A stretch of 10,213 nucleotides of DNA from Chitinophagaceae bacterium (GTDB taxonomy: Bacteria > Bacteroidota > Bacteroidia > Chitinophagales > Chitinophagaceae): NCBI GenBank assembly GCA_013205585.1, contig JABMML010000131.1:1-10213 (forward strand), in the 5' to 3' direction. The notes under the pieces are model-generated. The model was not told the origin of the DNA, did no database searches, and worked only from the letters and a program-made list of their open reading frames with translations. Positions 1 to 5,660 of this stretch are shown one piece after another; positions within the stretch are counted from its first letter, which is position 1; each line of letters opens with the position of its first letter. The position numbers and the translations under genes were made by a program.

Positions 1-1
1 A

Positions 2-526
2 ACTACACAATTAGGTTATCAAGAAATGTGTTTTAATATGGCAGAAGCAGCACACAGAGGTTGGATCACTGGTCAAAGTGCAGAAACTTGGTACCAAAAT
101 GGTATTAAAGCTTCTCAAGCTTTCTATGGTGTTAAAGAAGGGGCTAATACAGTTACTTTCCAAAAGCCAAATGGTACTTTAGCTGAATCAGTTACCTATT
201 CTGTTGATTTTAACTATGCTACTTATTATGCACAATCAACTGTAAAATATGCTGGTAACAATACAGATGGCTTAAAGCAAATCTTGTTACAAAAGTATTT
301 AGCGATGTATCAAAACAGTGGTGCTGAAGGTTATTATAACTGGAGAAGAACGGGTGTACCTACTTTCCATGTAGGAGCGGGAACAGGTAATAGCAATAGA
401 GTTGCTTTACGTTATCAATATCCAAATTCAGAAAGAGCGGTTAATAAAACAAATGTAGAGGCTGCCATTGCTTCACAATATGGTGGTTCAGATGACATTA
501 ATGCTAAAATGTGGATCATTAAATAA
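2..526 (+). CDS. SusD-like outer-membrane nutrient-binding lipoprotein, C-terminal part (5' truncated by the window)
   Basis: The reading frame is already open at base 2, so the gene starts upstream of the window and the first internal Met (base 26) is not its start. About 174 residues remain. They include a TPR-like helical stretch with AEAAHRGW, then a run rich in Gly, Asn and aromatics, ending in KMWIIK. This pattern, with ILLQKYLAMY, NWRRTG and a tail of the R-x-x-YPNSE-x-x-x-N type, fits the SusD/RagB superfamily and most resembles the SusD-like_2 branch. Such proteins sit on the outer membrane as lipoproteins and cap a SusC-type TonB-dependent porin, which would be expected upstream. 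The signal peptide and lipobox are outside the window. The ligand cannot be inferred. A strong hairpin follows the stop, so the gene is probably not cotranscribed with the phosphonate genes. Family call fairly sure, subfamily less so. Confidence 0.85.
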   Translation, partial: TTQLGYQEMCFNMAEAAHRGWITGQSAETWYQNGIKASQAFYGVKEGANTVTFQKPNGTLAESVTYSVDFNYATYYAQSTVKYAGNNTDGLKQILLQKYLAMYQNSGAEGYYNWRRTGVPTFHVGAGTGNSNRVALRYQYPNSERAVNKTNVEAAIASQYGGSDDINAKMWIIK

Positions 527-575
527 AGAGCGTATATAAACGGGGGTTTATATGGTTTTAAGCAAGCAATCGAAA

Positions 576-612
576 AGAAAGAGTCCTGATTTATCGGGGC
601 TCTTTCTATTTT
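576..612 (+). terminator. Rho-independent terminator after the SusD-like gene
   Basis: Bases 576-589 (AGAAAGAGTCCTGA) pair with 594-607 (TCGGGGCTCTTTCT) in a 14-bp stem that contains two G-T wobbles and a TTTA loop. ATTTT follows. The hairpin lies 50 bases past the stop codon and separates the SusD-like gene from the phosphonate operon. The T run is short, but the stem is long and has an uninterrupted 8-bp base. Confidence 0.75.
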
Positions 613-767
613 AGGAAATTGGGCCTTTTTTAATGATATCTATCATTATTTATTATAAAAATATTTTAATATTATTTAGTTTAGTATTATTAACAAATAG
701 TTAATTATTTAAGCTTATTCAATATATAAAACAAGTAGGTTTAATTTTAGTATACTAATATTTATCC
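613..767 (+). promoter_or_regulatory. AT-rich leader and probable promoter region of the phosphonate operon
   Basis: This stretch lies between the terminator and the GTG start at 768. It is very AT-rich and holds no open frame of note. TAATTTTA at 742-749 matches seven of eight positions of the Bacteroidota -7 element TAnnTTTG, but I see no clear TTG at the expected -33 distance. An imperfect palindrome, ATTAAC-N5-GTTAAT, lies at 689-705 and could be a regulator site. Both calls are weak because such strings arise easily in AT-rich DNA. The position of a promoter somewhere here follows from the terminator upstream and the tight gene packing downstream. Confidence 0.3.
689..705. repeat. Short inverted repeat, possible operator
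   Basis: ATTAAC (689-694) and GTTAAT (700-705) form a 6-bp inverted repeat with a 5-base centre, 63 bases before the dehydrogenase start and upstream of the possible -7 element. The spacing suits a helix-turn-helix dimer site, but the half-sites are pure AT-rich sequence apart from one C/G pair, and no regulator gene is in the window. It may well be chance. Confidence 0.2.
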
Positions 768-1817
768 GTGTCAAAATTTGCAAGTTTTGTTGATTCAAAC
801 CAACAATTTAAAATTCAATCAGCAGCATTACCCGATTTACAAGAAGGTGAAATACTGGTTAAAAATTTATGCACGAGTCTTTGTCGTAGTGATATACATA
901 CTTATCTTGGTAATAGAATTGAAAAGTCTCCCACTATATTAGGTCATGAAATTGTGGGTGTAATTGAAAAATTAGGACCAAAGGCCCCTTCGCATGACTT
1001 AAGAGGTAAGGCATTAGAAATGGGAGATAGGCTTACCTGGGCTATTTATGCTAGTTCACCTAATGATGCCCTTTCAAAATTAGGTATTCCTCAAAAGGCA
1101 AAAGATTTATTTAAATATGGGCATGAAAAAATAACAGAACATAGCCATTTTCATGGAGGCTTAAGTGAGTATACTATTCTAAGAAAAAATACCCCATTAA
1201 TAATTCTTGATAACAATTTGCCTAATGAAATAGCTTCGCTCATAAACTGCAGTGTTGCTACAGTGGCAGGAGCCATAAGGTTAGCAGGGGAATTAAAAAA
1301 CAAATCGGTAGTTGTGTATGGCACTGGAATGTTAGGTATCATTGCATGTGCGATGGCGAAAACAATGGGAGCCTCTGAAGTTATTTCAGTCGACGAGAAT
1401 TTAGAAAGGCTTGAAATTTCAAAAAAATTTGGAGCCACAAAGTCATTACTACCTACTGCAATTATAAATGAGAAAGTGGATATTGTATTAGAATTTAGTG
1501 GCGCGCTTATAGCAATGGAAAATTCAATCAAAATTCTAAATATTGGAGGGACTACCATATGGATTGGTGCTGTTTTTGCGCAGCCTCCTGTTTCTATTAA
1601 TGCAGAATATTTAATTCGAAATTTATTAACCATAAAGGGCCTACATAATTATAATAATACCGATTTTATGAATGCTGTAAGCTTTATGGAAATGAATTAC
1701 AAGCATTTCGAATTTGAAAAACTTATCAAAAAAGGTTTTGTATTAGAACAAGTCGATGCGGCTTTTGAGTATGCTGTTAGTAATAACCCTTTTCGAGTAT
1801 CAATAGATTTAGCTTAA
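768..1817 (+). CDS. Zinc-binding alcohol dehydrogenase associated with phosphonate catabolism (HpnZ/TIGR03366-like)
   Basis: A medium-chain dehydrogenase/reductase of 349 residues with a GroES-like N-terminal half and a Rossmann C-terminal half. Catalytic-zinc ligands are visible as C39 in LCRSD, H60-E61 in GHE, and probably C161 in INCSVATVAGA. The nucleotide-binding loop is G185-T-G-M-L-G190, and D209 at the end of the next strand (ISVDE) suggests NAD rather than NADP. The RSDIHTYLGNR and PQKAKDLFKYGHE segments resemble the phosphonate-associated ADH clade. The four cysteines that normally hold the structural zinc are missing from the 91-120 lobe. The start is GTG: no in-frame ATG occurs before residue 85, and the fold begins at residue 1. 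The stop overlaps the next start (TAATG). Likely role, inferred from context: oxidising a hydroxyalkylphosphonate to an aldehyde, or processing an aldehyde released by C-P cleavage. The substrate is unknown. Confidence 0.85.
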   Translation: MSKFASFVDSNQQFKIQSAALPDLQEGEILVKNLCTSLCRSDIHTYLGNRIEKSPTILGHEIVGVIEKLGPKAPSHDLRGKALEMGDRLTWAIYASSPNDALSKLGIPQKAKDLFKYGHEKITEHSHFHGGLSEYTILRKNTPLIILDNNLPNEIASLINCSVATVAGAIRLAGELKNKSVVVYGTGMLGIIACAMAKTMGASEVISVDENLERLEISKKFGATKSLLPTAIINEKVDIVLEFSGALIAMENSIKILNIGGTTIWIGAVFAQPPVSINAEYLIRNLLTIKGLHNYNNTDFMNAVSFMEMNYKHFEFEKLIKKGFVLEQVDAAFEYAVSNNPFRVSIDLA

Positions 1818-3079
1818 TGCAATTATTAAAAAAAAATACCGAATTATCAATTATTATAAAGGCTTCTTGCGCAGTTTTTATTACTTATTTAAGTATGTAT
1901 GCCTTTAGAAAGCCCTTTACGGCTGCTCAATACAACAATTTAAGTTTATGGGGAGTAGATTATAAAATTTTATTAATCATTACGCAACTCATTGGATATA
2001 CCATTTCGAAATATTTCGGCATTAAGGTCATATCAGAATTAACAGCTAGTAAAAGAACTATAACGCTCATACTACTTATGGCAGTTTCTTGGGTTTCCTT
2101 ACTTTTTTTTGCCATTGTTCCAGCGCCCTATAATTTACCATTTATTTTTTTAAATGGGTTGCCTTTGGGTATGATTTGGGGTGTGGTATTTAGTTATATT
2201 GAAGGCAGAAGACATACAGAATTATTAGGCGTTGCAATGGCCTCTAGTTTCATTATTTCTTCAGGTATTGTTAAAGGGGTAGGCAGCTATTTGTTAATCA
2301 CCATGCAGGTTTCAGAAATGTGGATGCCATTTTTAACCGGCTTCATTTTTTTACCCGTTTTATTTTTAGGAGTTTATTTACTGCATTCACTTGAACAGCC
2401 CAATGAAGATGATATTAATGCAAGAACGGAAAGATTGCCCATGGATGTAAAGCAGAGAAAGGCTTTTTTAAAACGATTTGCACCAGGTATATTATTTTCA
2501 GTTTTAATTTATGTTTGTCTAACAGTATTTAGAGACTTAAGGGATAATTTTGCTGTTGAATTTTGGAATAGCATTGGAATGACAAATGTTCCTACTATGC
2601 TTGTATTTTCTGAACTGCCCATTGCCTTTCTGGTAATCATTATTATCGGTTCAATGATATTTATCAAGAATAATAAAAATGCATTTTTTATAAATTTCTT
2701 AATTGTATTTATAGGCGGGATACTACTTCTTTTATCCACTTTGTTATTTTACAATCAATTGATGAGTCCTACTTATTGGATGATTATCGTAGGGTTTTCA
2801 ATGTACCTACCTTATATTGCTTTTCATGCATTATTTTTTGAAAGATGGATTGCCTATTTTAAAATTAAAAGTAATATTGGTTTTTTAATGTATGTAGCCG
2901 ATGCAGCGGGTTATTTAGGTAGCACCTTAGTGTTATTATTTAAGAATTTTAATAGTATTCAGTATAGTTGGGTTTCCTTTTTTACATACAGTGCTTTGAT
3001 AACTTCAATTTTTATAATTGTTCTATCAATAGCTAATTTTTTATATTTCAAAAAACAAGATAAATTACAAATTATATGA
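1817..3079 (+). CDS. DUF5690-family multi-pass membrane protein, candidate phosphonate transporter (MFS-like)
   Basis: A 420-residue protein with about 12 hydrophobic segments in two six-helix halves, separated by a polar loop (about 192-222) rich in Glu, Arg and Lys: the layout of a major facilitator transporter. It resembles the Bacteroidota DUF5690 family, notably in the opening TYLSMYAFRKPFTAAQY (23-39) and the WGVDYKILLIITQ segment. In helix 1, Y28-x-x-R31-K32-x-F34 matches the motif around Arg45 of GlpT, the organophosphate:phosphate antiporter in which that arginine binds the phosphate group. The start of helix 7 also carries arginines (R239, R242), as GlpT does with Arg269. I infer uptake of a phosphonate, or exchange with phosphate; the operon has no PhnCDE-type ABC importer. 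Translation is probably coupled on both sides: its ATG overlaps the previous stop by one base, and its stop overlaps the next start in ATGA. Family call good, substrate inferred. Confidence 0.8.
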   Translation: MQLLKKNTELSIIIKASCAVFITYLSMYAFRKPFTAAQYNNLSLWGVDYKILLIITQLIGYTISKYFGIKVISELTASKRTITLILLMAVSWVSLLFFAIVPAPYNLPFIFLNGLPLGMIWGVVFSYIEGRRHTELLGVAMASSFIISSGIVKGVGSYLLITMQVSEMWMPFLTGFIFLPVLFLGVYLLHSLEQPNEDDINARTERLPMDVKQRKAFLKRFAPGILFSVLIYVCLTVFRDLRDNFAVEFWNSIGMTNVPTMLVFSELPIAFLVIIIIGSMIFIKNNKNAFFINFLIVFIGGILLLLSTLLFYNQLMSPTYWMIIVGFSMYLPYIAFHALFFERWIAYFKIKSNIGFLMYVADAAGYLGSTLVLLFKNFNSIQYSWVSFFTYSALITSIFIIVLSIANFLYFKKQDKLQII

Positions 3080-4203
3080 GTAACCAATCAGCCATCGTCG
3101 TGGGCGCCGGCATTCTTGGACTAGCCACTGCAAGAGCCTTGGCTCAAAAAGGGTATCAAGTCACAGTTATTGAAAGAAGTCAATTTTCATTAGGTGCCAG
3201 TGTAAGAAATTTTGGTATGCTATGGCCCGTAGGTCAACCAGACGGTAAATTGTACAATAGAGCAGTAAGAACCAAGGAAATTTGGTTAGACTACTTACAT
3301 GCTTCTGATACTCCCTACAATGCTTGTGGTAGTTTACATTTAGCTTATTGCAAAGAAGAGATGAATGTGGTGGAGGAAATAGGAAGTTTTTTTAAATCTA
3401 AAAACAGACCCGTTTCAGTCATTTCAAAACAATTAGTTTTGGAAAATTATAATGGCATCAATGGTGAGGGTTTAATGGGAGCACTAAGAAGCGAAGATGA
3501 AGCCATCATTGATCCAAGAGAAGGTATTAGAAAAATGCCTGCCTATTTAACCGAGAAATATAATGTGCAATTTATTTGGGGCACTGCTATTAGCAGTGTA
3601 ATATCGAACGCGGCATTTGCAGGCAAAACTAAATATAGTGCAGATATGATTTGCGTTTGTTCAGGCCCCGATTTTGAAACTTTATACCCAGCTCAATTTA
3701 AGCAACAACCTATTATAAAGACCAAATTACAAATGATGCGCTTTAAACATAAAGACCCGACTTATAGAATTGGGGCCTCTATTTGTGGTGGACTTTCTTT
3801 ACTTCATTATAAAAGCTTTACAGCCTCTTCTTCACTCACTAAATTAAGAATGAAAATAGAAGAAGAAATTCCAGAATATTTAAAATACGGAATACATGTA
3901 ATGGTAGCTCAAAATAATGAAGGGGAGTTAACCGTAGGAGATTCTCATGAATACGCTTTAGATTTTGACCCTTTTGATAAGATTGAAATAAATAATATGA
4001 TTTTAGATTACCTGAAGAAGCTTATTCATATTGATCAATGGGAAATGATACAATCCTGGAATGGGGTTTATCCTATTATGACCAATGGGGCTTCTGATTT
4101 ATTTTTAAATCCTGAACCAGGGGTTTATATTTTAAATGGAATTGGCGGACATGGTATGACTATGTCATTTGGTTTTGCAGAAGAAATGATTAATAATATT
4201 TAA
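3076..4203 (+). CDS. FAD-dependent amine oxidoreductase of phosphonate clusters (HpnW/TIGR03364-like)
   Basis: A 375-residue flavoprotein of the D-amino-acid oxidase/glycine oxidase fold. The dinucleotide-binding motif is G10-A-G-I-L-G15, with E33 closing the second strand to hold the ribose. The segment GASVRNFGMLWPVGQP (40-55) is the hallmark of the phosphonate-associated clade. The C-terminal flavin-contacting segment GIGGHGMT lies near 355-362. DAO-fold enzymes oxidise amines with release of an imine that hydrolyses to an aldehyde or keto product. Flavin oxidases from phosphonate clusters have, as I recall, been shown to act on N-methylated 2-aminoethylphosphonate and give phosphonoacetaldehyde, which would feed the phosphonatase at the end of this operon. 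No signal peptide is seen, so it is cytoplasmic. It overlaps the transporter gene by four bases (ATGA). A 12-bp tandem repeat begins two bases after its stop. Family sure, exact substrate unknown. Confidence 0.85.
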   Translation: MSNQSAIVVGAGILGLATARALAQKGYQVTVIERSQFSLGASVRNFGMLWPVGQPDGKLYNRAVRTKEIWLDYLHASDTPYNACGSLHLAYCKEEMNVVEEIGSFFKSKNRPVSVISKQLVLENYNGINGEGLMGALRSEDEAIIDPREGIRKMPAYLTEKYNVQFIWGTAISSVISNAAFAGKTKYSADMICVCSGPDFETLYPAQFKQQPIIKTKLQMMRFKHKDPTYRIGASICGGLSLLHYKSFTASSSLTKLRMKIEEEIPEYLKYGIHVMVAQNNEGELTVGDSHEYALDFDPFDKIEINNMILDYLKKLIHIDQWEMIQSWNGVYPIMTNGASDLFLNPEPGVYILNGIGGHGMTMSFGFAEEMINNI

Positions 4204-4204
4204 T

Positions 4205-4260
4205 TAATAACTTTGATAATAACTTTGATAATAACTTTGATAATAATTTTGATAATAATT
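4205..4260 (+). repeat. 12-bp tandem repeat, about 4.7 copies, each full unit containing a TAnnTTTG promoter-like box
   Basis: The unit TAATAACTTTGA occurs at 4205-4216, 4217-4228 and 4229-4240 without change. It occurs at 4241-4252 with one C-to-T change, and a partial unit runs to 4260. The array fills the spacer between the flavoenzyme stop and the HD-oxygenase ATG at 4263. Each full unit contains a string matching the Bacteroidota -7 element TAnnTTTG (4208-4215, 4220-4227, 4232-4239, 4244-4251). No -33 element is evident; the nearest upstream TTTG in the array lies 16 bases before a box, slightly short of the usual spacing. Read in the frame of the oxygenase gene, the array is open and would encode repeated Asn-Asn-Phe-Asp, but no ATG, GTG or TTG start precedes it. 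Confidence 0.95.
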
Positions 4261-4262
4261 CT

Positions 4263-4811
4263 ATGAGACATCCAATTACACAAGAGATTATACATTTATT
4301 TGAAACCAATGGCGGCTCTATGTATGGTGGAGAAGCGGTAACACAACTAGAACATGCCTTACAATGTGCCGAACTAGCAAGAAAGCATAACGCCAGCCAT
4401 GAATTAATTACAGCTTCCTTATTACATGACATTGGACATTTATTACATGATTTACCAGATGATGCAAGTGATAATGGTATTGATGATATGCACGAATTAT
4501 TAGGTGAAAAGTATTTAACTAAACATTTTACATTAGCAGCAGTAGAGCCCGTTAAATTACATGTAGCGGCTAAAAGATATTTATGTGCTACCAAACCAGG
4601 TTATTTAGAAACATTGTCTATACCTTCTAAAATAAGTTTAGAGTTTCAGGGGGGTGTTATGAATGAAGAGGAAGTTTTGTTATTTGAGAAAAATGAATTT
4701 TACAAAGAAGCGGTTAGTTTAAGAACATGGGATGATTTAGCCAAAGACCCAAATTTAGTAAGCCCCTCTATCGAATCTTTTATTGATGCCATTGAATCAT
4801 CTATAAAATAA
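4263..4811 (+). CDS. PhnZ-like HD-domain mixed-valent diiron oxygenase (TIGR03276-like), C-P bond cleaving
   Basis: A 182-residue HD-domain protein, the length of PhnZ. The diiron ligands of PhnZ all appear at matching spacing: H31, H55-D56, H77, H100 and D157 here correspond, as I recall, to H34, H58-D59, H80, H104 and D161. The Tyr-Glu lid pair of PhnZ (Y24, E27) is present as Y21 and E24, and H59, K104 and R154 also have counterparts. PhnZ and its relative TmpB use O2 to split a 1-hydroxy-2-aminoethylphosphonate or its trimethyl form into a carboxylate and phosphate. Activity therefore needs a 1-hydroxyphosphonate, normally made by a 2-oxoglutarate dioxygenase (PhnY/TmpA) that is not in this window. 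The ATG at 4263 gives the PhnZ N-terminus to within three residues, so the open frame upstream through the repeat is probably not translated. It is cytoplasmic. Confidence 0.9.
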   Translation: MRHPITQEIIHLFETNGGSMYGGEAVTQLEHALQCAELARKHNASHELITASLLHDIGHLLHDLPDDASDNGIDDMHELLGEKYLTKHFTLAAVEPVKLHVAAKRYLCATKPGYLETLSIPSKISLEFQGGVMNEEEVLLFEKNEFYKEAVSLRTWDDLAKDPNLVSPSIESFIDAIESSIK

Positions 4812-4834
4812 TCTTTAATCATCTGTAAAATAAT
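4795..4834 (+). repeat. Imperfect tandem duplication spanning the HD-oxygenase stop codon
   Basis: The 18-base string AATCATCTATAAAATAAT (4795-4812) recurs with one change (A to G) at 4817-4834, a period of 22 bases. The first copy contains the stop codon of the oxygenase gene (4809-4811). The second copy ends three bases before the ATG of the hydrolase gene and makes up most of the intergenic spacer. Confidence 0.85.
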
Positions 4835-4837
4835 TAT

Positions 4838-5527
4838 ATGAAAATTAAAATGGTTGTATTTGATATGGCAGGCACTTCGGTGGATGAAGGTAATGTGGTA
4901 TACCATACTTTACATAAGGCAATTGAAAAGCAGTGCCCTAGTATTTCATTTGAAGATGTATTAAAATGGGGAGCAGGTAAGGAAAAATTACAAGCTATTA
5001 GAGAAACATTAGTAGAAAGTCATATTACATTAAATGAACAAAGTATTCAAGAAATATTTAAAGATTTTTTGTTGCTACTCGATAAAGCTTATGAAAATTT
5101 AATTGTAGTACCCACCAAAAATACAGAAAGGTTATTTCAGGAATTAAGAGATATGGGTATTAAAGTAGTACTAAACACAGGCTACAACCATGCAACCGCT
5201 AGTTTATTAATACAAAAATTAAATTGGGAGCTTGGACAGCATTATGATTTACTAGTGACGGCCTCTGATGTTACTAAGAATAGACCGAACCCCGATATGA
5301 TTTTACTCGCTATGGAGAAATTAAACATAGCAGATGCAGCTTCTGTTATAAAAGTAGGGGATTCTACTATTGATATTGAAGAAGGCCGCAATGCTGGATG
5401 TTTGTATAATATTGGGGTCACTACCGGTGCACATACCAAGGCTGAATTATTAACAGCCAATCCCAATTATATATTTGATAATATATATGATTTAAAATCT
5501 GTTATTTTAACATTGAACCAAGGGTAA
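4838..5527 (+). CDS. PhnX-like HAD-family phosphonatase (TIGR03351-like)
   Basis: A 229-residue haloacid dehalogenase-fold hydrolase closest to phosphonoacetaldehyde hydrolase. Motif I is D9-M-A11-G-T, the DxAGT form special to phosphonatases; D9 is the nucleophile. In the cap region, G45-A-G-K48 lines up with the GLLK stretch of PhnX, so K48 matches the lysine that forms a Schiff base with the aldehyde. R149 (NRPNPDM) replaces the usual HAD lysine, also as in PhnX. The metal-binding motif GDSTIDIEEGRNAG holds D175 and D179 and is nearly the PhnX sequence. The predicted reaction is phosphonoacetaldehyde to acetaldehyde plus phosphate, with Mg2+; a related 2-oxo phosphonate is possible because this clade is distinct from true PhnX. 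It is cytoplasmic, the last gene of the operon, 26 bases after the oxygenase, and is followed by a terminator. The catalytic set looks complete. Confidence 0.88.
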   Translation: MKIKMVVFDMAGTSVDEGNVVYHTLHKAIEKQCPSISFEDVLKWGAGKEKLQAIRETLVESHITLNEQSIQEIFKDFLLLLDKAYENLIVVPTKNTERLFQELRDMGIKVVLNTGYNHATASLLIQKLNWELGQHYDLLVTASDVTKNRPNPDMILLAMEKLNIADAASVIKVGDSTIDIEEGRNAGCLYNIGVTTGAHTKAELLTANPNYIFDNIYDLKSVILTLNQG

Positions 5528-5539
5528 GTATTGAAGTTT

Positions 5540-5573
5540 AATTGCCTAAAATAGGCTTGAAGGCAATTTTTTT
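5540..5573 (+). terminator. Rho-independent terminator of the phosphonate operon
   Basis: AATTGCC (5540-5546) pairs with GGCAATT (5562-5568), and the run of seven T (5567-5573) overlaps the 3' arm. The loop holds the start of an alternative smaller hairpin, GCCTA-AAA-TAGGC (5544-5556 region), which shares bases with the 5' arm. The hairpin lies 12 bases after the hydrolase stop codon. Confidence 0.7.
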
Positions 5574-5660
5574 ACCTTTCCGGCCGAAAAAGAAGAGCCT
5601 AGACATTTAATTATTATTAACTTTATAATAGTCAATTAAACAGTTAACGCTTTTGCTTAA

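Noticed and set aside
1151..1633. 160-residue open frame on the - strand inside the alcohol dehydrogenase gene
   Set aside because: It is fully antisense to a well-supported gene, and its translation shows no recognisable domain or sensible composition; it is a by-product of the sense codon use.
4205..4260. CRISPR-like array
   Set aside because: The units are 12 bases, directly abutting and without spacers, and there are no cas genes; this is a simple tandem repeat.
4197..4262. N-terminal extension of the HD oxygenase through the repeat array
   Set aside because: The frame is open but contains no ATG, GTG or TTG, and the start at 4263 already matches the PhnZ N-terminus in length.
4190..4594. 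134-residue - strand frame ending in a repeated Leu-Leu-Ser-Lys pattern
   Set aside because: The repeated peptide is only the 12-bp DNA repeat read backwards, and the rest is antisense to the conserved HD-oxygenase motifs.
5580..5590. GC-rich CCGGCCG string as a possible protein-binding site or recombination scar
   Set aside because: The palindrome is only six bases (CGGCCG), with no extension or second copy nearby.
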